Source: Lithospermum erythrorhizon (taxonomy: Eukaryota > Streptophyta > Magnoliopsida > Boraginales > Boraginaceae). Taken from it: DNA of 64,000 nt. Position 1 is the first letter of the stretch. The number at the start of each line of letters is the position of its first letter. Location: NCBI GenBank assembly GCA_019722365.1, contig JADFUC010000581.1, forward strand, positions 1 through 64,000, given 5' to 3'. The translations under genes and the position numbers were made by a program. The notes under the pieces were generated by a model. The model was not told the DNA's origin and made no database searches. It worked only from the letters and a program-made list of their open reading frames with translations. Positions 1 to 12,600 of the stretch are shown one piece after another.

Positions 1-2071
1 ATCAAATACTTCGTTCAGTTACGTATTACTCCATCTTTCTTTCTTTCGTTGACCGTTGACTGTTGAGGATGCCACCTAAAAGATTTTCGTTTAGCTACAT
101 GTGGGGACCGCCGCAGGGAAGGTTGAGATGAATGAAGTGACCGTTGTTCTGGTGACACATAATGTTTGAAGCGACTAGCAAGGTTGGTGAATATATAATT
201 GAAGTTGGATTAGAAAGAGCCTTACGTGTTTTCATTGATGATGTTTATTAAGAACGCGGTAGTTGAGTAGATTTTATCTTTTACTCTGGATAACGGTTGT
301 TATAGAGGATGTGAACTCAAGGCCGAAACCTATGAGAATGAGACATTAAGATATGGATGGATATGTTGGAATTTTGTTGGAAAGAAAAGATATGCCAAAA
401 GATGTTGGGAAGGAGTCTCTAATGTTGGATTTGGAGTTGTTAAGAGGTTGACGTATTTATGTAAATCTTAAAGTATTAGGGAGTAAGTTAGGGTGGAAAT
501 CTAGTGATGCATATTTTACTTGGTAATCATGTGATTGGGGTGCAGTTGTTGATCGCCCAGGCGTGTAAGTAAAACCTTTGCACTTGGAAGAGGAAGAATG
601 TTGGCGATAATTATGATAATTGTACCCAGTGTTAGAGTAGGTGCGAATTAATTTAGTTGGCGTAGAAGGATGGATCCAACTTGTAAATATGAAAATAAGT
701 TTAATAAATCTTGTTATCCGTTCTGCGGAGTATGAATAAGAGGTTGCACTGGGTTGAGAAAGGAATACTATAGTTTGGTTGTCGTTATGAGTTTCTTAGT
801 TGCTTAAGTTGTTGGTGTTGCTTGAAGAAGTAAAGTAGGATGATGGAAATTGGGGACCATGGAAGGAAGAAAAGATGCTTAGTTGTATGAATAAATAAAC
901 ATTTAAGTGAAATGGAAATTCGATAATGATTGGTGTAGTCAGTACGAGGGAGGAAGAATTATTTTAAGAAGAAATTAGTTGATATACCATTTGGAGGGAC
1001 TTTAGGAGAAATTACCGGATGAAATAGAAAATTTAACCTTGATGAGAAGCATATTAAGATGATAATACTAATTTGATTTGTCTCAGGTACGGAATGTACG
1101 AGTCGGTTTATGAATCCATTCTTTCCAAGATAATGAAACTATGAGACTGAATATATAGTGTTGATTAATTGGATGAAACAAGGATGTTAGTTGGATGGAA
1201 ATAGATTATTTAAGGCTGGTGATAAATGGAGGAAATTGTGTGAATTATAGAACATGATTGAGGTTAGGTTGAAATGAGTAATATATCTAGGACAATGATA
1301 TTTTCAGGAAAAATATAAAGTATAAAATATGTGCGATATAAATTTGGGGATAATAGTTGAATTATCAAATGTCACCCAATTGATGATCTGATTTAGTTCT
1401 TTGGAGCAATCGGGAGAAATGAAAGAGTGATGATTTCTTGGGGTAGATGAATCTCTTGTATGGGCAAAATGTACAATTTTAGGCTAGATGAGTTGGGTAG
1501 AGTTATAAGTTTTGAATCTCGCCAAAGTAAGATTAGTGATCTGAAGAAATATTTAATAAGTTATAGGATAGGATCGAGAGATGCAGTTTGATTCCTTTGT
1601 CCAGAATAAATGACGTGGCGTTCGAGATGATAAGAGGAGTAAGGTATTTCGATATATTATCTTGTTGTCAGTCAAGTAATAACATATTAAGCGTTCGGGC
1701 GAAGATTGTGAAAATATTTCGATGTTGAGTTCAAGTTATACAAATGAAAGTTGTTCTTAAATATTTTAGCGTTATCCTGTGATATTTATGCGATCCTTAA
1801 ATTATAAAGAGTTGGAATTTGCTCCACGACCGCTGACATAACAAGATTGTAATAGGAAATGTGGGGTTCTACTAAATGTATTCACGTGGATTCGGAATAC
1901 GCTTTATGTGCTTTAAGATAATAGTGGAAACTATAGTCACGAAATCGTCGGTTGTTGATGCTTCGCTTGGGCTTGTCTAGGTCGAGACCCGACACCCTCT
2001 TATGTTGAATAATAGTGAATGATCCAACGAATGTTCCTAAGTAATAGTTAGGACAATAGACTATGTACCAC
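1..2071. other. No gene recognised; degenerate repeat-like DNA
   Basis: I find no convincing coding region on either strand. All frames are closed within short distances and no transposon protein motif could be read. The base composition and texture (purine-rich plus strand, scattered short near-repeats) resemble decayed retrotransposon internal or LTR sequence, but I cannot assign a family. The next block is a clear tandem array. Confidence 0.35.
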
Positions 2072-2395
2072 TGACTTTTTACATACCCGACTAACATTAA
2101 CAAAGATGGTTCTTGAATCGAGTTTTTATATGTGGATTATATATTCTTACTTTTGCGTGACAATGGAAGCATGTACCCTTTTGACTTTTTACATACCGAT
2201 AAAATTAACAAAGATGGTTCTTGAATCGAGTTTTTTATATGGATTATATATTTCTTACTTTTAGTGACATGGAGCTATGTACCCTTTTGACTTTTTTACA
2301 TACCCGATAAAATTAACAAAGATGGTTCTTGAATCGAGTTTTTTTCATGTGGATTATATATTCTTATTTTCGCCTGACAACCCTAAACATGTATA
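2072..2395. repeat. Tandem repeat, three copies of ~108 bp
   Basis: The word GATGGTTCTTGAATCGAG recurs at 2105, 2213 and 2321, exactly 108 bases apart. Each copy continues with a T-run, a GTGGATTATATATTC-like segment and a GTGACA...ATGTACCCTTTTGAC segment. The copies differ by scattered substitutions and 1-2 base indels. No function is visible. Such arrays are common in untranslated parts of plant LTR retrotransposons. Confidence 0.85.
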
Positions 2396-2570
2396 TGTTT
2401 TTTAAGCCCAGGTTTCCTATTTGTCCACAATTCATAGGAGGTTTTGTAGAAAGCCTTACTCACGAACCTATTAAGAAAATACGCGGCCAGTCTTTGTGAA
2501 TATTTCCACAAAGATAAAGAGTACGTTACTATTACTTAACATACTTCTTCTTTTGCACTGCCATAGAGTA

Positions 2571-5225
2571 TGTAATAACCCGTTCCGGTTAATTTTGATA
2601 ATAATATTAATTCGTAAAATTTATTTTGGGCGAATTACATTTATAATTTATTAGTAGTAAGCAGGATAATTCAAGTTAAGTTAGATCGTTGAGTCGTTTG
2701 GTAACTCGATTCGATTGAAGCGGGCACAAACTCTGTGTAAATTCCAAGACTTGGGGCTAAAGTTGCTTATCTTTCCTCTTGTCGTAATAACACAAAGAAG
2801 TGAAATCTTCTTCCTCCTTCTTCTTGTTGGCGAGCTCTCTTGAGCAAACCCCAAAAAATTTCTTCCCGTTTCATCGGTTTATTGCTATAAAGAATCCATG
2901 AGTTGATTACTAAAGGTTTCCTATCATACTTCCCAGAATTGAGGTAAAAGTTAGAGTTTGAGTTGATTTTCATGTTTGACTTTTGTCATAACTTAAATGT
3001 TATGTTGTTTCTAAGTTTTTATGGGTTACATGATGTATATAAGTGATTAATTTAGATTTAGGGTTGTTTGAGGATGTTTTGGTTGGGTTGACTTTTCTAG
3101 GTTTTAGTTGACTTTTTGATTGATATTTTTCTAAGACTTTAAATGTGTAGGGAGTTTAATTGGGACCTTATTGTAGTTGTTGTGATGTTAAAATGGTGAT
3201 TTAAAATTGATTAAAGGGAGTTAGGTTGAAAAAGTGTGATTTGTAAGTTGAGTTATAATTGATATTTTGGAGTATAGGTTGTTAATTATGGACTTGATGG
3301 TTAAGAATGACTTATAAGTTGATATGAAATGTTAAAGTGATAAGGTGGAATTCTAGCGGGGGGATCGATTGGGTTGTGTCCGACGGGATTATTAATTCGT
3401 TGTTTTATCCGTCATTTTAGACCGTTTAGAAATAGTTCCACTAAGAGTTGGTAGTGTATCTTCTAGAACGCAAGTATAGTAGTAGGTCTTGATTATACTT
3501 TCTGGGTGTTTTTAGGCGTTGATCGTGGAAAAGGGCAGTTACCGTGATTGTGTTTCGCGAAGGTTTTTGTGGTAGCTAGGAGGTGAGTACTTATCTCTGG
3601 GTGTTTTCTACGTGCTTACTTTAAATTGTGTGAACATGTTATTTTGGTATGATTATGTGAGAATAATGTACATGCCATTGTGTTATGATTATGTGAGAAT
3701 GATATACATGTAATTGTTGTATGATTATGTGTGATTCATTTGTGTGAGTATTGATATGATTATGTGATTATGATACTGCGGCGTTGAAGATTTGCTTAGG
3801 AGTAAATAATAGATGAACTCCAACTTATATTCTTGTGTTACGTAGGCGTACTTCGGCTGTTGTATTTCATTGGCATGTCGCTTGTTGTATTTACGTGGCC
3901 TTGTCGGCATACGTATTGTTGCCTTCCGGCGATTCTGATTGATTTATGATTGTGAGATGTTTAGCATGTTGCTTGGATATTGTTTGGGAGTAGAGTAGTT
4001 GGTTATTGAAGGTGTTGGTTGGAGGTATGTATGACTTTGGTGACTTAGTGTCGAGGATTCGACCTTATGTTGGGATGATTAGGGGGTTGGTGACTCTCCT
4101 TCCCTTCGAGGATATGTATTGGCCTTATACTTCGGTATAAGTGCGATTGAGATCTATTATCGCTTTGCTATGTTATTGTCGGTGTTGGCCTTATACTTGA
4201 TGCAAGTCACGGGTGGGGAAGCTATTATCCTTTGCTATGTGCATTGTCGGTGTTGGCCTTATACTTCGGTATAAGTGCGATTAGAATCTATTATCAACTT
4301 TGCTATGTGCATTGTTGGTGTTGGCACTTATACTTTGGTATAAGTCGGAGTGTGGAATCTCTATTATCACTTTGCTATGGGCATTGTTGATGTTGGCCTG
4401 GTATAAGTGCGGTGGTTATTAGCGGTCAATCCATTCACGCATGTAGACGGATTGAGTATATGCGCATTAGGGTGGTATATTTGTGAAGATATGGGAGATA
4501 GAAGGTGATGACTAGAGCTATAGTCATTGTTGTGTCTACATGATTTCATTCTAGGTGTTTATTGTGCCTTATTAGACCTTCTATTATATCTTAACATGTA
4601 CTGAAGAGACGCTTCTTTAGAGTCTTATTGTATGAGCTTTATTAGGTGATCCACGGATATATATAAGTATTTTATTCATGTTGGGCTATTATAATATTAT
4701 CATCCTGGATTCCGTATGGTTTAAGTTTCCCACATTGTTAAAGTGTTCGCTTGGCTTACACCTTTTATTTTTAGCGACATTCGTTGTGCCCGGAGTTGAT
4801 GGCGCAGTTGAGCCGAGAGGCTGTTGGAGGATTTGTTCTGTAGTGGCTAGGTGAGCATCGGGTGGTAGAGTCTGCTGATCTCGTTTTGATGTGTTGTCAA
4901 CCGATTTTGATTATTTGTGTTTCCTTTTGAAACTTTAGCCTTGTAAAGCCAATTATTTTGTGTATTGAATCACGGTATTTATTCTCGTTCTTAGCCTTGA
5001 CATTCTTGTCTTTTAAGGATATGTTGTGTATATATATATATGGGTTGGTTGGTTAGATATCAGCTGATGGATTGTAAATTTTTAAAAGCTGTCTTTATTT
5101 TGAGAATCTTGTGGAAATCAAATTTTGGATGAAACGAGTTGTTCTTTAAAGGCGAGTAAATCCATCGGTTTAGTGACTCGGTGTTCGGATTATAATGATT
5201 ACCGCGCCGGGCTGCGTGAATTACA
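2571..5225 (+). mobile_element. Long Ty3/gypsy-type LTR, family B, copy 1 (solo or orphan)
   Basis: This 2.65-kb block is homologous along its length to 57929-60575. Both start TGTAATAACC and end in ...TTACA, the usual terminal dinucleotides and flavour of plant gypsy LTRs. Shared landmarks in order are the opening AT-rich part with a GGTAACTCGATTCG-like word, paired GTTGAC-type words near 3080-3120, a GTGAGTACTTATCTC word near 3585, the hairpin array at 4114-4415, and a closing segment with GATGAAACGAGTTGT and GTTCGGATTATAATGATT. No coding sequence lies inside and no primer-binding site or internal region follows, so it looks like a solo LTR. The flanking bases do not give an obvious 5-bp duplication. 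The element whose integrase lies immediately to the right is a copia element in the opposite orientation and is unrelated. Confidence 0.7.
4114..4415 (+). repeat. ~68-bp tandem array inside LTR-B, with UNCG-type hairpins
   Basis: About four and a half units repeat the pattern TTGGCCTTATAC...GTATAAGTGCG, then an ATCTATTATC-like spacer, then TTTGCTATGTGCATTGTCGGTG. Units start near 4119, 4183, 4252 and 4320, with a short one near 4393. In the first and third units the head forms an 18-base perfect hairpin, CTTATACTTCGGTATAAG (4124-4141 and 4258-4275). Its 7-bp stem closes a TTCG loop with a C-G pair. The fourth unit has a TTTG loop. The homologous array in the second copy (59580-59820) carries a TACG loop in the same stem at 59760-59777. 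Confidence 0.8.
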
Positions 5226-5299
5226 GTGCGATTCCGTAACTCAAGCTACTACTATTTTGTTGTGGTATACCAAGCGCCTATACTAAGCACATATGCCTC

Positions 5300-7054
5300 G
5301 ACTTTCAAAAACTTTGCAAATGGACAACATTGTCCCTTTTCGTTGTATTTATCTTAATATTCACCACCTCTGTCGATCTCGACCTTACTTTTATATCTAA
5401 CTGCCTTTCTACCTCATCAATGAACACCTTAAGAATGTTCAATGAATTAGACTTTTCTTGCAATAGATATACATATCCATAACATGAGTAATCGTCGATA
5501 AAGGTAATAAAATATTTTTCTCCACTCCAAGATGGAGCTTGAATGGACCCTTGAATGTCGGTGTGAATCCAGTGCTTGTGTCTTCTTGGGGGCTGCTTTC
5601 TTTGTAGTGTGTTTTGTTTGTTTCCTTTAATACAATCAACAACGTACATTTAGATACGTAAAATTCAATTGAGGAAGGATTTCACTTTTAACCAACCTGA
5701 CATTCTTTCTTTAGATATATGACGATCTTTGATGCCTGAAAAGTAGAGTTATCATCTTTGTGCGGCTGCGTTTTAGTCCCGACAACATGTGGCAGCATTG
5801 AACAAGACTCTACAAAATTATTATCGAGGATTAAGCCATTTATTAATATTCCACAACCATAATAGTACTTATTCTTAAACAAAGAAAATGTTCCGTTTTC
5901 AAACTTGACATTAAAATAGACTCATCCAACTTCCCCCAGCGGACCACGAAGATTTCTAGCGCAATACGGAACAAGACATTTTTCTACAGATCTAGATGAC
6001 AACCCATTATCCAAGATCGTCACGTAGTCATAAATTCATGTCACATTGCCTTCATCTTTGTTTCCTCATGAACAAATACTTTTCAGTTCCTTTTATGGGT
6101 TGGATTGAAAGGAATCCCTATGTAACATGAGAAACATGAGTAGTTGCACCGGAATCTAACCACCAGGTATTATTAGGAACTTCAATAAGGTTTGATTCAA
6201 AACAAATAGAAATAAATTAAGTACCTTTCTTGTCGAACCATTCCTTTCTTTTGGGACAATCCTTCTTCAAGTGTCCAACCTTCTTACAAAAGTAGCATTT
6301 GATCTCCTTTTTTACTTGGCTTTCATTGGGCTTTTGTCATTCTTTAGAGTTTTGTCTTTCCTTTTATTCTTTTTCCTAGTTTAACTTGTATCTTTGGGCT
6401 CCTTCATAGACCCGGTGAGATGGATTGAGTGATGTTTTATTTTCTTCAACCTTCCTTCCTCTTGAACCAACATGGCCTTAATTTCTTGAAAGTTTCCTTT
6501 TTCCTTTATAGTGTTGTAATTCACTTGGGCGGCCCAGTCGGGAGGAAGTGAGTTGATGATAAGCGAACAAAATTGTCTCGCTCGGGTTCCGTGTCAAAGA
6601 TCACTAACTTTGCTGCTTTGTTAGACATGCTAGTTACATGATCATGAATAGGTTTAGACCAATGAAACTTAATGTTCGTTAACTCACTTATGGGACTTCC
6701 CACAATGGACTTATCAGCAATGTCTGATTGAGAGTACTCTTTAACTTTCATCAAAAATTCCCTTGCATTATTAGCTTTATGCATGGATGGCTTAGCATTT
6801 TCAGCTATCATCATACGTAATTCAAGTGAGCACATTAGGCGTTTGCCAAGATTCACAGTTAGTTTCATCTTGGATACTAGTGTCGAGTAATGTGAGGTAT
6901 GATGCGATCTGTGCAACGTCAAATACATTACTCCACGATAAAATTGGATTTGTTTGGACCATTCATCAAAGTTCGGACCATTGAATTTGATCATGGAATT
7001 ACCTAAAGAAAATAAATTTGAAGAAGCTGCAAAACATGATATAAATTCGTACAT
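5300..7054 (-). pseudogene. Ty1/copia gag-protease-integrase fragment (broken)
   Basis: Reading the minus strand from 7054 down, a UBN2-type gag appears at about 6990-6521 (MIKFNGPNFDEW..., later DHVTSMSNKAAKL). It is followed by a CCHC zinc knuckle, C-x2-C-x4-H-x4-C, at 6297-6256 and an aspartic protease with an intact LDSGATTHVSH motif near 6160-6136. A gag-pre-integrase remnant follows (LVKSEILPQL near 5690). The integrase core then follows, with HTDIQG (first catalytic Asp) and YFITFIDDYS (second catalytic Asp) at about 5610-5450. Frameshifts and stops separate these pieces. The third integrase carboxylate, reverse transcriptase, RNase H and 3' LTR are missing. The element is cut off near 5240, where LTR-B ends. 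It was an RNA-mediated transposon and is now inactive. Confidence 0.88.
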
Positions 7055-7284
7055 TAAGACTTTGAGTTACTATAAAAGATTCAAACAATACAACTTTAAT
7101 AACATATATAAGTTCACCTTGTGTGATCCTTAAACATGTAATCTTTAACCAAACATATCAACTAAGTATGTTTATTAATAACTTTAATCATACGCAAAAG
7201 TTTACAGGTAGGCATAATGATAATGAATTCAATTATGCATGTTAAGAAACATTATAATCATGTACAATTGACAATATATCTAAT

Positions 7285-7870
7285 TAACTTCAATAGCTCG
7301 GCAACTTTGGTAACTAACAAGCTCGAACATATTAGACATTTTTCTTTTTAAATATAATAAGATATAACGTCTATTTAACAATTAGTTTGGCCACTTTGGT
7401 GACTAGCAAACAATTTCAATAGACAACTTTAATAATACCTCAAAATATTATTATCCAAATATTATGCAATAACATGAGATAAATTTTCTATTTAATCCTT
7501 TATCTTGACCACTTTGGTCACTAACAAGCACTATAAAATAGAAAATTTTTAATTCATCCTAATATCTTAAAATTTTCACTATAAAATATTAATTTACTCA
7601 TTTAGCTAGGGCACTTTGGTGACTAACAAACACTTTAAAGTAAATAAATATAATTTCTCAAATTTTGCACAATTATGCAATAAAAATATCTATTTACACA
7701 TTTTACTTTGCCACCTGGTGACTAATAAGTTCCTTAAATAAATAGATATAAAACATTATTGCTCAAAAATTTGTGGGATTATATAATATGATATTAAAAT
7801 ATCTATTTTACCTTTTAGCTTGACCACTTTTTTTACTAACAAACAACTTTAATAATAGATATTAACTTCA
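7285..7870. repeat. Six-copy ~104-bp tandem array in the copia 5' untranslated region
   Basis: The word CCACTTTGGTGACTAACAA or a close variant recurs near 7300, 7391, 7508, 7609, 7710 and 7822, spaced about 90-117 bases. The units also share an AAATAGATA-type AT-rich arm. On the minus strand the array lies immediately upstream of the gag start at 7054, so it belongs to the leader or LTR of the copia element. The array is AT-rich and has no coding potential. Confidence 0.8.
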
Positions 7871-8990
7871 TATCTCAAATTATATATATGCCATAAAATC
7901 AACTTCAATATGTTTAACATTTCTTTTTCATTATATATAAAATTATCCATGATACTCATTTATAAAAAAAATTATGTAAAACAATGAACATGTGTTTATA
8001 TGATATTGAACATCAACTTTATCAAATAATTGTTCAATATATTATCTCATATGTTATATATTAACACTAAATATATATGATCCGATATATTGTCAATTTA
8101 TTTGTGAAATATCAAGAGGAAGCAATTAACATATTTAGCGTAACATAAATCTCGATTATCAAATGTTCCAACATGTTCAAGTAAGCTTTAATGAGTCACC
8201 AAAACGATTTATACAAACAATCCAGTAAAATGCTCATTCATGCTAAATATAGATCATATTATAATCAATACAAACACTGGATTGTGAATGCAAATAGTTG
8301 TACTATTATTATTATGATTGGCCAATAAAATAGTCAAGGCAGGTAAATTCGGTTCTGATTATTGACCAACTTGCGTCATACGTGGACAAACAATCCCTTA
8401 TAATCCATCCTGCTCTAATAACAATTCATCACTTGTAGTAAATACGGATAGTATCGACTATTACTAGTATTATAGTACATGACAGTGAATTGATTTCATT
8501 TCTTTTCGGATCAATGACTTGCATATATACTATCATGATGATAATGTTCATATAAAATAATAGAATGTTAACCGTATACGATAATTAGATTATAATTGTT
8601 GATAATCTAGCTATCAGTATATCTTTATCGTAGTATATGTATATAGATCCTTGATCTGTGACTCACGATATTAACATGAGAATGAATAAGTAAATAAATT
8701 ACTTTAGTCGAACATGTTGTTTATGTAAATCTCATTTACTCAACTAGTCAAATGAGTTTTTCTCACAATTGTCACATGGGCATAATTTATTAATCCAATA
8801 TCAATTGAATTCCAATACTCCCACGACTTTAAGCGGATGATTCTTACGCATTTCATGTCTGTTGATCTTTAGTCACAGACTATTCATAAGATCTGTGTCA
8901 TGAAACTCCCATAACTTCCTTTACTCGAATTATGAGCCAAACCGATATAACTCATTAAATTGGGTATGCCAAAGTTCTAAATTGTATATT
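7871..8990 (-). mobile_element. Copia noncoding debris with a polypurine tract/LTR junction
   Basis: On the minus strand the run CGTGGGAG at 8825-8818 looks like a polypurine tract. It is directly followed by TATTGGAATTC from 8817 downward, the usual TGTTGG-like start of a copia LTR with one changed base. A degraded LTR would then run toward about 8360, where a possible damaged primer-binding site is seen. The rest is AT-rich with no ORF. Boundaries are approximate, and its relation to the gag fragment at 7054 is inferred from adjacency and common orientation. Confidence 0.4.
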
Positions 8991-9648
8991 AAAATTAGAC
9001 AAATTTCATAAAATATATCAACACCTCACTATACTTATAGTAACCCAACATGTGTCTTTTATATCCCCTACCAAAATAAATGTTTAGACATAGTCTAAAT
9101 ACAAAACTCATATAAAATAGAGTTATATGAGCAAGTCTAAAACTTGCTAAACTACAATAATTCCATATGAACTCATTAGAACTCAAATAAATATCTTTTA
9201 TGTTTCATGAATGTCATATCCATCTCCACAATTGACCCAACTATCATCCCCATATGAGGGACCAAATTGACCAAGTGGCAATAGTTTATAAGGCCAGATG
9301 AATTTAAGCTAACATTATTTTTCATCCATCCTTTCTAACATTATTTTTCATCCATCCTTTTCACTCACCCACAAAAAGACAAAATAAGAATCTAACTTGA
9401 ACTTTTTATTTTTGACAAAAAATTCTCTTAAATTTTGGGATCAAGAATTGGTAATCAAATATCCACAAACGGAAATTGGGTGAAACTGTGAAAGAAATAT
9501 GTCCAGAAACATCAAATAGCAACTTCATAATATCGGTAAAAAGGAAGAAGTTAATAGCAACTTCATAGGCAACATAGACTCTAATCACTTTACACCAAAA
9601 CAAACTCTTTGATCATACAACAAAAATTAGTGTAATTTGGATTCAATT
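8991..9648. other. 3' flank of CPA; 26-bp tandem duplication
   Basis: This is the downstream flank of CPA, which is on the minus strand. It holds a perfect-looking direct duplication of 26 bases at 9310-9335 and 9336-9361, each beginning TAACATTATTTTTCATCC. No gene is visible. The CPA polyadenylation site should lie here, but I cannot place it. Confidence 0.5.
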
Positions 9649-12600
9649 CTATTTGTCAAGTCCGAGTTCTTTTGAAATGTCCCTTGTCAGGCTGAACTGA
9701 AGAGTATTATGCCAAGGGAATAGTGTCCGAGTAACAGGAAGCTTCCGCCGTAAATCCTGAAATGTGAAAACTCATTTAGCACTTGAGCTCATATGGTTCC
9801 ATTTCATCGATAAGAAACTTCAGCCAGATGCTTCTCCCTCTACTTAATTTGCATGTAATATTTAAATCTCAGCGCAATATTTTTAGGTAAATCATTCTGG
9901 TAGCTTTAGTGTTATACTACTGTTAGACCTAAACTTTGCGTGAAAAAGAAAGATACCTTGAAAGTGCTGTCAGGCAAATTTGAATAAGATGTCTGAAGGA
10001 TAAGTAAAAGTGTTACAGTTACGTACAAATATATATTAATGACTGAAAAGTATAAGAACAAATATATATATTAATGACTGAAAAGTATAAGAAATATAAA
10101 AACCTGAAGAGATGCAAGGTATTCAGTCTCATGGTAGCGAATCATGCTGGTTAACGCGACTGCAGAGTCATCCGGAGGCTGAAATAAAGGCACATAGTCA
10201 GCCATGAGTGTTTAGGACCAACAATGGTAAAATAATACATTTCCACTTTTTTTGGTAAAAATACGAGAAATACATTTATGCTAAGTAGACTAATAAACAT
10301 TTATCAGTCTTTACCTGAAATATGGTTGAATCTTTGGAATCGTGTTTCGCATCTAACTGGACATTTCCCTCTTCAAAGTAGTGAGCTCCTACCTAGAAAG
10401 ATGAATTGGACTCACAAATATGATCCATGCATATTTACTTGTATATTTTCAAGTCTACCTTGACTTTAAAAGACATAATATAATAAGGAGTATCAAAATT
10501 CAGATTTCTAATTGAAAATATACAAAATTACGAGCAAGCAAACCTGCATTGTCCCTTTCACTTCTATAATTTGAAGTTCATCATTGAACTCGATATTCCA
10601 TGTTGAACGCCAGCTTCCATTACTAAGCAATTTCAAAATGGGGGCACAACACGGACAACATGAAAGAATGTGAAGTTTGTCAAATAAAACCTGTTAATAA
10701 GGCTATCAAATAACGACAATGTCTTGTTGATTTCATTTAGCCATTGTAATTATATTTATCACCAAATACAATGTTTGCCAACATAATAATGAAATAATGC
10801 AAATGGAGAATCTTCAGATAAAATTACTTTTGCAGTGATTTGGTTTGCATAAGCATAGGTAGCCACAGTAGCGACTACGCTGGGGCTCGTACAAGTTAAC
10901 CAAATGCACTTACATGAACAATATAGATCTATAAAAACAGTCTGTCTTCTATCTCCTCCCTTATTATCTGTCCAAAGACAGATAACTAACTAGGAGAAAC
11001 GGGAAATAACGAATACCACTGTCAAAATAAAAATGAATCTAACGATATTTTACATTGTATTGTTTTAGTTTCATATTCCTCTTTAGCTCCATCATTCACA
11101 GAAACACGGAGCCTAATATATATACATAAAAATGTATTAACACTACAGCTACAAAATTTAAAAATTGAAGTGGCAACCCTCCCGTGGATCCCTCACTGTG
11201 CAATTACTGGCCAAAGATCAGAGTAAACAAAACGGCAATGAGAACATCTGTAACAGACCATGTGAAAACTTAAAAGCTACTAATGTTACATAATCAAGAT
11301 ATCCTTCAATGTCACTTTTTATGATTAAATATAATCTTGTTTAGTTCAAAATATAGTCAAACATCGAATTTGTTTACCAATAATCACCTAGGTCATTCAA
11401 TTAAAATTTACTGGAAAAATGAAGGAAGATTGGAGAAGAAAATACAATGAAAGTAAATATGAAGAGAGATATGATTATTGGTTGCTAAAAAGTACTAAGG
11501 AATACTTCGAAAGGATGAAACAAAGAAGTAAAGGTAATATGGTGCTAATTATTAATGACTCTGCTTGGTCAGTCCCCTTTCGTATTACCTAAATTAGAGA
11601 AGGGGACAGGCCAAGATATTACATAATCCTATTTTTTAACCTACCTTAACTTTTCACAAATATTTGATAAAGAGCTTGACTTATCGTGAATATACCATTA
11701 TACCATTGATTTAAAGTAGAATAGGAGTATTCATGAACATATGAGTCAACAAACACAAGGTGGCAAATTTGTAATATCATATTTGTAGGATGCGAAAAAG
11801 GGGGCAAATATGTTAAAATAAGAATATAGCTCATTATTTTTGCACAAATTACTTCAGAAATTTGGTCATTCAAACCAAAATGGACGAAGTAGTAATTCCT
11901 CATTCACACTCCCAATTATTTGGTATGTTTTCAGAAGGGAATGTAGATCAAATTTCATGGTTGCTTCAAATTTTCTACCAAATCCATGGAGTTAAGAATT
12001 TCAGTAACGACTAACGACCTTTATGAAGTTAGATGGACAACCATTTTGAGTGTCCTAACCGACTCTCAGAGACTCGATCCATAAAACATTACCAGGTTCC
12101 TCTCCAGAACACCAAAACATTTGGTCACAGGTTCATTACAATAATTAATATCAAGAGTATTGGAAGACTATGTTGGCATTGATGCAAAGTTTGAGTATAC
12201 AACAATGAGATCCAACAAAGAGCATCCATTTCTCAGGCAATAAGCAAAAAGTAAAATATAATGTAGCATACCAGAAATTTTGAGGACTATGTCTAGCAGC
12301 TGAAATCACCACAACTAGCTCAAAGTTATCTCCTGGGGCTTCCACATCTTTCCCAGTAACACAATACACTGAACAGACACCTTTAGGATATGCTTCACCA
12401 ACATATTTACTGATTTCCACATCCAAGGAACACATGCATTGATGGTTTTGGTGAGGTCGACAGGAATCTTCCAGGAAAAGCAAGCTAAAGTGAAGACAAA
12501 GCTAGAGGAGAAGAGATAGTTTAAAGGCAATAAAAAAGGGAGGAGGAGTTAAAAGGTACTATATGGATGCTCTACATTCTATAGAGGTATACTTAATGTC

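Noticed and set aside
2571..5225. Full-length gypsy element with coding region
   Set aside because: No gag, reverse transcriptase or integrase motif in any frame, and the whole block matches another LTR-length block at 57.9 kb.
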